From positions 1-7,991 of the forward strand of contig JAGVNS010000002.1 of NCBI GenBank assembly GCA_020053155.1: a stretch of 7,991 bases of DNA, written 5' to 3'. Positions 1 to 7,600 of this stretch are shown here, in pieces. Within the stretch, counting starts at the first letter, position 1; every line of letters begins with the position of its first letter. Below the pieces are notes generated by a model. The model searched no databases. It saw only the letters and a list, made by a program, of their open reading frames with translations, and was not told where the DNA came from. Position numbers and translations under genes: made by a program. This stretch comes from Nitrososphaerota archaeon (GTDB taxonomy: Archaea > Iainarchaeota > Iainarchaeia > Iainarchaeales > VGJJ01).

Positions 1-1620
1 CTTTTGGCAGGAGGAAAGGTCCGTTGCAAAATCGGGGCCGAAAACGAACGTAGAAAGAATTCCATTGATGGACACGTCTTCCAGACAATAACTCACGCAC
101 GCGGGAAGGTCGTTGGGATTCGCAACCGCGTCCTTGGCGAACGAATCTACGATGTGCACGTTATAGGTCAAGGGTTTTCTCGAATAGGGACCCGAATCAA
201 CGACGATATAATTGTCGTTCCACTCCTCAAACGAGAGCGTGACGTTCGTTTCCGTGAGTTTAGTGCAGTACGCGGTTGAAGGGGAAGCGTCTATTCCCGC
301 GACGAGTATTTGCTTGCTGGGAAACCCTTGAACGTGCGGCGCTATCTGCAAATTGTCCGTGAGAATTTTGAAATCGGTTGTTTGGGGAATGCAGTTTGGG
401 TTGGGGGGAGAAGCAGGGTCGCACACCAATGATACGGTGACTTGATAGTTGATGATTCCCGAGACAAGATTGCTTAGCGCCTTGGTTCGGTCCAGGGCAT
501 CCGAGGGGTCATACGTCACCGGATTCCCGCTCGGGTCCAGAACGGGCATCCCTGACGTGCACAATCCAATATCGTCCGCGATGTCATCGCAATAAAGTGG
601 AACGTCCTTGGGAAGCAAGGATTCGAAAATTCCAATGGGCGCATTTTCAGCGGGGCAGAGATTCCCTCCCTGAATGGGAAAAAGAGGAGGCTCCGGTCCC
701 ACAAAAGAAGGAGATGCTTCCGTAAAAGGCATGGTGCGGTATGCGCAGTTTTCCACGCTTGGAGTGACGCTCGTATCCACGGAATCGCACATTCCAACGC
801 CCAGATTTCCCAAACTGTCGTGAAATTGGGGGCTGAGCAGTCCCGCGCCACCGGACAACGGTCCCTGCGCGATGTCATGAGCATACCGTAACGCGCGGAA
901 AATGCGCAGGGGAACATAGATGCGGAATTTTCCTCTTGGTATTACCGGCTCCACCAGCTCCCGGCTCGTCGTTGAATCATACACGTGAATGGAGGGCAGG
1001 GCCTCATACGTTTCATCATCCAATGTTGAAAAATCGAGATTCACGTAAAACGTTCCCACGCAGGATTCAGGTCCCTTGTCAATGGGGCAGTTCACCACCT
1101 TCAAAAAATCGTCTCCCGCCCCCGCGTTTTTGAACAACACTTCGCGGAAGGCGCTCGTGAGTTGGGGGAGCGTTCCCCCTTTCACGGTGATAGTGTACCC
1201 TAAAATTTGCCTGGGTTGGGATTGGACGATGACATATAAGTTGGATGCAATCCTCGTTGCAAGGGAACTGCTCGTGGGTCCCCCGAAAAAGAATTTGGAG
1301 AAGTCTATTTTGACTTTCTCCCAATCGGATGTGGCGGAGTACGGGTACGCGTTGTCGCTGTCCTGCGTATAATCCTCAATGGCGTTCCGTATTCCATAAT
1401 TCACCACCTGCAGCGCATCTGCGCGCGTCAAATCGGCCAAACTCTGCATGCGGGATTGCGCCTCCACTTCCAATATGACTTGGTTGGATATTTTTTCGGC
1501 GTTAATCATGGTGTTGACGAGCAGTCCTGCGAGAAGGATGAGGATGAATGACAGTAACGCCGTGTAGAGGGTGAATCCCCTCTGCGAAACCATTGAAACA
1601 TTTTGTTGAAGCATGTGCAT
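1..1620 (-). CDS. Pilin-like, Cys-rich membrane-anchored protein, 3'-partial
   Basis: An open frame of 540 codons runs from ATG at 1618-1620 to the left edge without a stop, so the C terminus is missing. An in-frame TGA two codons upstream makes this ATG the earliest start. In-frame ATGs at 1612-1614 and 1591-1593 are alternatives; the last gives a 6-residue leader (MVSQRG) like a classical prepilin. Residues 13-20 read QRGFTLYT, followed by a hydrophobic helix to about residue 39 and an amphipathic helix to about residue 85. That is the layout of a type IV pilin N terminus, but with Thr in place of Glu at +5. The rest is beta-rich and polar with 13 cysteines (178, 187, 278, 292, 322, 344, 354, 400, 410, 452, 508, 512, 538), fitting a disulfide-bonded exported domain. 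At 540 or more residues it is several times longer than a major pilin. It may be a minor or tip pilin, a pseudopilin, or simply a signal-anchored surface protein. The frame is certain; the role is inferred. Confidence 0.9.
   Translation of the reverse strand, partial: MHMLQQNVSMVSQRGFTLYTALLSFILILLAGLLVNTMINAEKISNQVILEVEAQSRMQSLADLTRADALQVVNYGIRNAIEDYTQDSDNAYPYSATSDWEKVKIDFSKFFFGGPTSSSLATRIASNLYVIVQSQPRQILGYTITVKGGTLPQLTSAFREVLFKNAGAGDDFLKVVNCPIDKGPESCVGTFYVNLDFSTLDDETYEALPSIHVYDSTTSRELVEPVIPRGKFRIYVPLRIFRALRYAHDIAQGPLSGGAGLLSPQFHDSLGNLGVGMCDSVDTSVTPSVENCAYRTMPFTEASPSFVGPEPPLFPIQGGNLCPAENAPIGIFESLLPKDVPLYCDDIADDIGLCTSGMPVLDPSGNPVTYDPSDALDRTKALSNLVSGIINYQVTVSLVCDPASPPNPNCIPQTTDFKILTDNLQIAPHVQGFPSKQILVAGIDASPSTAYCTKLTETNVTLSFEEWNDNYIVVDSGPYSRKPLTYNVHIVDSFAKDAVANPNDLPACVSYCLEDVSINGILSTFVFGPDFATDLSSCQK
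1504..1575 (-). other. Prepilin-like hydrophobic N-terminal helix
   Basis: Residues 16-39 of the downstream gene product begin Phe-Thr-Leu-Tyr-Thr directly after Arg-Gly and continue with about 18 mostly aliphatic residues ending in Val-Asn-Thr-Met. In type IV prepilins the peptidase cuts after the Gly and the helix anchors the protein before assembly (family knowledge). Here the cleavage-site Gly and the Phe at +1 are present, while Glu at +5 is Thr. It could therefore be a cleaved pilin-like signal or an uncleaved type II signal anchor. Confidence 0.65.
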
Positions 1621-1628
1621 TGTTCAGG

Positions 1629-1638
1629 CACTCAACCC
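1629..1638 (-). promoter_or_regulatory. Weak ribosome binding site of the pilin-like gene
   Basis: In the 22-base gap between the two genes the minus strand reads GGGTTGAGTG, eight bases before the ATG at 1618-1620. It matches a Shine-Dalgarno sequence only in part (GAG and TG, or GGT-GA with an insertion). No better match precedes the ATG at 1591-1593, which mildly favours a start at 1620 or 1614. With so short a gap and no promoter-like sequence in it, translation probably depends on read-through transcription from the giant gene. Confidence 0.3.
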
Positions 1639-1642
1639 TTTT

Positions 1643-4600
1643 TTACTTTTGGTTGCAGTCATCCAGCCACGCAGCTGGATTCACTTGCGTGTCAGGGGAA
1701 ACAATATCAATGCTTATTTTTCTACTCTTTCCTGCCCCTTCCTGGGGGCTGATGATGAATTGGTAGGTCTGTCCTTTCTCGAATATCAAACTGCTCGTCG
1801 CGGGGTCGATGACGTTGGGGCTTCCCGCATCCAATGTAATCTTGTTTTCTATTTCAGTGCGGAGAATGGATTGGTAGGCCGAATACCCTGCCATTCCTCC
1901 CGCACCCCCGCACAATAATCCGCGAGTGAAGGCGGCGCCTTTCTTGAATGGCTTGCGTTGGAAAACATTTTTGGGAATTTCCACTTTCAACCCTTTCCCA
2001 ATGGCTTCTCCGGCCACATTTTTTACTTTATTCGTGTACGCCGTTATTTGTCCCGTTCGCAGGGGAACGTCGAATCCCCTTCCAATGCGATACCGCATAC
2101 CCACTGCGGAGTCGCCAAATTCGCGCGTCAAGTTATTGAGGGGGTCTTTCAATTGACGTTCTAAATCGTCAAATTCGCTCACCTTGAAGTTGGGATTGAA
2201 ATCCTTGCTGGCCTTGTTTCCATACTTGTCTCTTAATTTTTGAAATCCATCCACTAATTCTTGTTTTTCAGTTTCAAACAACTCCACCTTGTTTTTGGCT
2301 TGCGTACGTAAAGGTTGGGAAGGAGGGTTCGCTGGCCCCGAAAAGGTCGCAGGACCAGTTGGAGTGGCTCCGGGGAGTGTCCCAGCGGGTGGGGTCAGTG
2401 GGGAAGGGGGATGTACAATGACAGTGACTGGGGAGCCGGGCGAGGGAGGGGGGGTTGCAACGGGCACGGGTTTGGGAGTCCACATTTTCAAGTAATCATC
2501 GGCCACCTGTTTGTTGGCTTTGACTTTTGCGTCTACATTCTCCGCTATTCTTTCCAAAAATGCCAAATCCTCTTTGGCAATGGCGGCTTGGGGGTCTACA
2601 TAGGTAAGTACCGATTTCTTACCCTGCGCGGCGGGCTTCAATAGGCTCTTGGTAATGCTGGCTGTTTCAGTGGTGAACAATGCCGAATTGGCAGGTTCGT
2701 TGATTTCTCCTCCCGGCAATGCTGAAGTGGCAAAGTCCCGGCCTTTTCCATACGTGGCTTCGGTCCAATCTACGGCTGTTCCAACGACTGGAACGCCTTC
2801 CGCGTTGTCTTTAACCACTTCATATACCCCCATGGCTCCGCCTGCTCCGCAGGTAATGGCGCAATCCAATGCCCCGGACGGCCACGTGGTGGCAAGAGTG
2901 CCTAATGATGCAACCCCTATTCCAAGGTAGCATAGGCCGCACGCCCCAAAACAGGCCCCCGTAAAGGTTGCCACCGCCTCGAGTTTTTTCTCTCCCAATT
3001 TTTCCTGGTACACGGGATTGTCGCTCGCGAGAATTCCCTGGTCCTTGTACGCGAAAAAGGCATCCGGGGTTTTCTCTCCCTCCACGGCCTCCTGAATGGC
3101 TTGCGTGAGCGTCTTGCTGCTTACGTTGTCTTCCCAATCAACGGTTGAATACCACACTCCTTCTCCTTTCTCATACGCTTTGGCCAATGCATCATCCGCA
3201 TCCAATGTGCACGTGCGCAATTCCAGCGTAAGGGGACCCGCTTTCGTGCCGTCCAATTCCCGGGTGGCACTGGTTTGCACTTGGGCGCGGTTGGCCAAAT
3301 GTTGCGTGCGCGCATCCGCGGTGGCGCACATCACCAATTCTTTCTGATACACTTGGTTTTTGGAATTGAAAGCGAATGGGTATGGGCTCCCATATGAAAT
3401 GGGACTCCCTGGTTGAGGGAATTGAGAATTGGCTCCCGCTACTCTCTTTTCGTACAAATCCAGTTTCACCAGCCCATCCAATGGATTGTTTCCGTGCGGG
3501 TCGAGGGTATAGGAGACGTCCCCCGCCCCCGAGGATTTGGTTTGGAGTTCGCAGCACGTCAAAGTGGGTCGTACCACTAATCCCCCTTCACTCGCCCCCG
3601 GAAGTATGCATCCCTCATACGTGAATTTTCCCACGTCTTTCACGGCTTTGATTCTCCACGTCTGCTCATCTTTGGTGATGCACCCATTCACGTTCTTTCC
3701 CAAATGAGTAATTATCTTTCCGGCTTCTATTACGGCTTCTTTGGGAAGGGTGTTCCCACTTTGACGAATGGTTGTAATGATGCGCTTCGCTCCATCCCCA
3801 TGCGTACTCTTGTCAAGCGTCAATTCCACCACGCTCTCCGCTAAGTTTCCGGCTTGCAAATCCATGCGGTTGCTTCCCGTGTTGGGAACCGCTCGCTCAA
3901 TGTTTCCGAAAATGGTTTGAGCGAGTTGCTGGGCAGGCTCTTGGAGAGAATCGTTCCCATATTCCACTAATCCAAGCAATGTTCGTTTGTCATTGTTCGC
4001 CGTCAGCGACCTGTCTTTGGGAAGGAAGTTGGAGGCGTTGTATATTTTGTCCTGGCATTCGGCTGTTTTTTGGCGGGGAGAGACAAGCTTTACTCCTATG
4101 TTGATGGCATTCGGTAAGAATTGGTTGGCGACTATTTCTACGCTCCCCAGAATGGAAACGCCATATTTTCCGCACCCCTGAATGTCTGGCACATAAACCT
4201 TGTTGCCCAACCCGGTGCCCAATCGCTGGATGAATGATTCGTCCGAATTTTCCCCGGCCAATTCGGGAAAGGATTCTGCCGTCATGCTGGAGAGCCGGGG
4301 ATAGGTACCATCGCGCAGGACGTATTGGAGAATGTCAGGGGTCAAGGCGTCGTGCTGCAGATACAAATCGATGTTTCCGCTCTTTATTCCGAGCTGGGAG
4401 AATGTGCAGTATCGTTTAGTTAAATCACAATTTTTGAATGACGGGACATCGTTCTTTTTGGCCTGCATGAGTTGGACGGCTTTGGCGACCTGTTGTTCAA
4501 TGGCATTGGCGAGCATGTTGCTGGATTGTTCCGCGTCGCAATACGCTTGGGAGCACTCATTCTTTTGGGCGAGCAGGGGATACCGAATGGTCATTTGCCC

Positions 4601-7600
4601 CCCCTCGCAAATGTTGACCGTGACAGGGTTGGTTGAATTCTCTCGCTCCAACTCATCTGCACCCAGAGCGATTTCAATGGACAAGGGGTTCGACTCCACT
4701 TGTTTTTGGGTAAGAATGAGGATTCCTTTTATGGTCAACGAGAACGTGTCCTTGTATGGATTTTCCTTGGTCAGAGTGAGGTTGAACACTCCCTCCTGGT
4801 CCTTTTCCAGGGTGTCGCTTCCCTCCGAGGAAAGGATGGAAAGCGCGTTTCCCGAAACGTTGTCCGGGTTGATTTGGGTAATGCGCACGGGTTCCAAACA
4901 CTTGTTGGAAAGAGTCACGCGCTTGGATATCGTTCCAGATAGTTCAGACGAAATGTAGCTGATGGGAGTGTAATCCGCCCGCACTTCGAGACAGGAGGAG
5001 GACCCCGTGCGTATGTACACGTCCACGTCCCTCAACGAGACGCGCCTTCCTTCGACCCTTCCTGTCACGTGCAATCGTTGCGTGTGAAATCCTTGTTCCT
5101 CCGTCGAACTCTCTCCTACGATCGCGAGGGGGGGATATAGTTCTTGTCCCGGCATCAAGGCATTTTGTGAATCGAAATATCCGCCCTGATAATTCGCTCC
5201 GGCATAGGAATCATTAACCGCGTTCACGGTCTGTGAGTAGGGGTGCCCATTCTCTATTTTCAAATCCACCCCGTTGGGTTCTTGCCCTTCCAGCGTGGCC
5301 CGAATGTCATAGATGGGGGTGACTCCCGCATTGGTGATGGGAATGATAACGCGGTCCGTGGCTTTGGCGCTGCCCGTTTTGATGAGCATGAGCTCTACCG
5401 ATAAGGGCGTTTGGATGGCTTGCGAGCGGTCCCAGAATGAAATGTCCAATGGAATGCTGGCGCTGAGTTGGGGCGCGTTGAACGTGAGTGCGTAATTGGC
5501 AAACGGATACCCGCCCCCTATTCCACCATATCCTGCAAATCCACTATATCCCCCTCCAAATAATCCTCCATTTCCCCCTCCAAATCCTGAGTAAAAACCC
5601 CCATTGTATTGGGAAGGATTTCCAGCGCGGAACAAATCGTTCGAAAGGGTAAAGTCCACTTGTTTCTCATCCCCCTGGCCGAGCTTCAATTGCGAATCCA
5701 CGGCCGCAATTTTCAATCCGTCAATCTCCAATTGTCCATTGGCCGTACTCACTCCCGGAATGAGCAGCAACTCCTGTCCGCAGTTGTTCTTGACTTTCAC
5801 GTTGACGCGTTTGGTTTCGGCATTGCGATACGACCCGCCTGAATTGTACCCGTAATCATTGTATCCCCCTCCCGAAGTGTAATTATTGGGGTTGGATCCA
5901 TAATTGGTTCCGAAGTATGATCCGTCGTTATACTGCCCTCCCCCATCATATAGGTTTCCATAGGGTTGGTTTTCCCCCATCCACGTTACGCTGATGCGGT
6001 CCTTGTTGAAAGTGATGCAGGATGGATCGAGCTGTCGATTGTACACGATTGAAAGCGTGCTGGTCTTTCCAACTGGAATTTTGTCGTTTATTTCTCCGCG
6101 CACGTTCAACGTGCCGCTGCCCATTCGCACGCTCTGATCCGCCACATCTCCTGTGTAGTGTGCGGTAATTCCCAAACTCGCTTTCCCTTTGGGGGGAATG
6201 AGTGGGATGGGGGTGATTTCCACGCTCAACGTGTCGGGAAAGTTTTCAAATGTTAAGTATTCCCCCGTGACGTTGGAAATGGGGTATTGGGTGTTATTGG
6301 TCACGCTCACGTTTTGAGTGACTTGCGTTTGCCCAAAGGGAATGTGTACCTCTATTTTGTCATCCAAACTCAATGGGCTGTTCAATCCTACCGCGAGCGT
6401 GTCTTGGAAATCCACGTATCCGGGAACGCTCACGTTAACGTTGTACAGACCCGGGTCCAGACTCTTGTCAAAGAGATACTTCCCACTCTCTCCCCTCCCG
6501 GGAAGGTTTTTCCCTTTGATGCTGGCCACGAATTTTTCATCCGGCGTGGTAAGCGTGATCAATGCATCCGTAATGGGGTTTCCGTCCGCATCCGTAATGG
6601 TCATGGAAAAGGGCTCGTTTGGATTCACTTGGTCCGGCATTACCACGCTCAACAATTTTGCTTCCGTTATTTCCAATGGAAGGGTTTGGTTCCAGCTGGC
6701 GCTGTTGGATAGTATTTGGAGCTCTATCGTGGTTTGCCCCAATTCCTCGGGCAAAAACTGCAATCGCGCACTTCCCCCCAATTGGGGATCGAGTAGGGGC
6801 AACGTGACACTGGCACTGGTGTCTTTCTTTCCCGTATCCTCTAATTTTCCGAACGGACTCAACTCCGTTTTGGTGAAAACCAGCAGGGGTGCTTGGGGAT
6901 TGGTTTGGGCTTTAATGAGAGTACTGACTTTACTCGTGGCAATGAGGGCGTTGGACACCAATCCCTCTTTGATGGTGGGAATGGGGTCGCTTCCTTGCAC
7001 CAGTCCGGGAAGCAGAGTCACGTGCAGCGCATAGAGTTTCTCCCTCACTGCTTGAAAATTGCCAATGGGGTAGAAGCGTCCATCCTCATCCACAAACGAA
7101 ACGCTGGCGCAGATTCCGTTTTGACAGAGGGGAAGGACGTCATATACGGGCATGCTCTGCTTGAGAACTTGCGCATACAATCCCGATTTTTCTTTGGTGT
7201 AATTGCTGCTTCCCAATTCGGAGTCCGTGGGAGTTCGTGCCAAACCATTTCCCATTTCGGCGAACGCGCGATACTGGATGTCCTGATTCCCTATGGGGGT
7301 GCCGGGTCTCGCTTTCAGGCGCACGTCAATAATGCTCGTTCCCCCCAGATTATTCTGAATGATTTCAACCCACTTGGACAGACTGCCCGGCTTTCCAGGC
7401 GTTTTCCTATCTTTGGTTTCATTCCCTGGTTTTGGGAGGGGGGTCCAACTCCTGCCGTATGCAATCGTTTCCGCATCCGCATTCACGCCTATAATTCCCA
7501 CGTATTGCGAATCCACTAGGCTCACGACGTCGGGCCCCACGCGCACGAGCAATCCCCCTTTGGTTGTGTTCGCCGGCCATTCTATTTGGAATCGGGCAAA

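Larger units (their letters stand above)
5417..6376 (-). repeat. Two-domain beta unit, copy 1 (residues 531-850)
   Basis: This is the first copy of a protein-level duplication inside the giant gene. It opens with Pro-Leu-Ser and has a first beta domain containing VSVTNNTQYPISNVTGEYL, then IPPKGKASL, and ends in a strand closing with Asp-Pro-Ser-Cys. A second beta domain starts at that Cys (SCITF), with strands around KRVNVKVKNNCG and KLGQGDEKQVDFTLSNDLF and a last strand around ANYALTFNAP. Two long Gly-rich loops interrupt this second domain. The pairing was made by eye; the divergence suggests an old duplication or repeated recruitment of one fold. Confidence 0.55.

Noticed and set aside
516..917. 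133-codon open frame on the minus strand
   Set aside because: It is out of frame with the pilin-like gene, whose open frame covers the whole segment and explains the Cys and secondary-structure pattern.
1639..1644. Run of six T on the plus strand between the two genes, as a possible terminator
   Set aside because: Both genes are on the minus strand, where this run is A, and no plus-strand gene ends here.
3381..3394. Short inverted repeat tatggg-ct-cccata
   Set aside because: Six-base arms inside a coding region with a two-base centre; expected by chance and not placed where a terminator or operator would act.
4332..4958. Open frame of 208 codons on the plus strand
   Set aside because: Antisense shadow of the giant gene at the end of the beta repeats and start of the central region; no independent coding signal.
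5518..5571. GGAGG motif followed by ATG and an 18-codon out-of-frame mini-gene on the minus strand
   Set aside because: The Shine-Dalgarno-like run is what Gly codons (GGA, GGG) produce in the Gly-rich loop; the mini-product has no support.
6318..7034. Long open frame on the plus strand (238 codons)
   Set aside because: It lies wholly antisense to the giant gene, whose frame has clear domain structure here. The product has no recognisable motif and no ribosome binding site.
6893..7519. Open frame of 208 codons on the plus strand
   Set aside because: Antisense shadow; it overlaps another spurious plus-strand frame and lacks any domain-like pattern.
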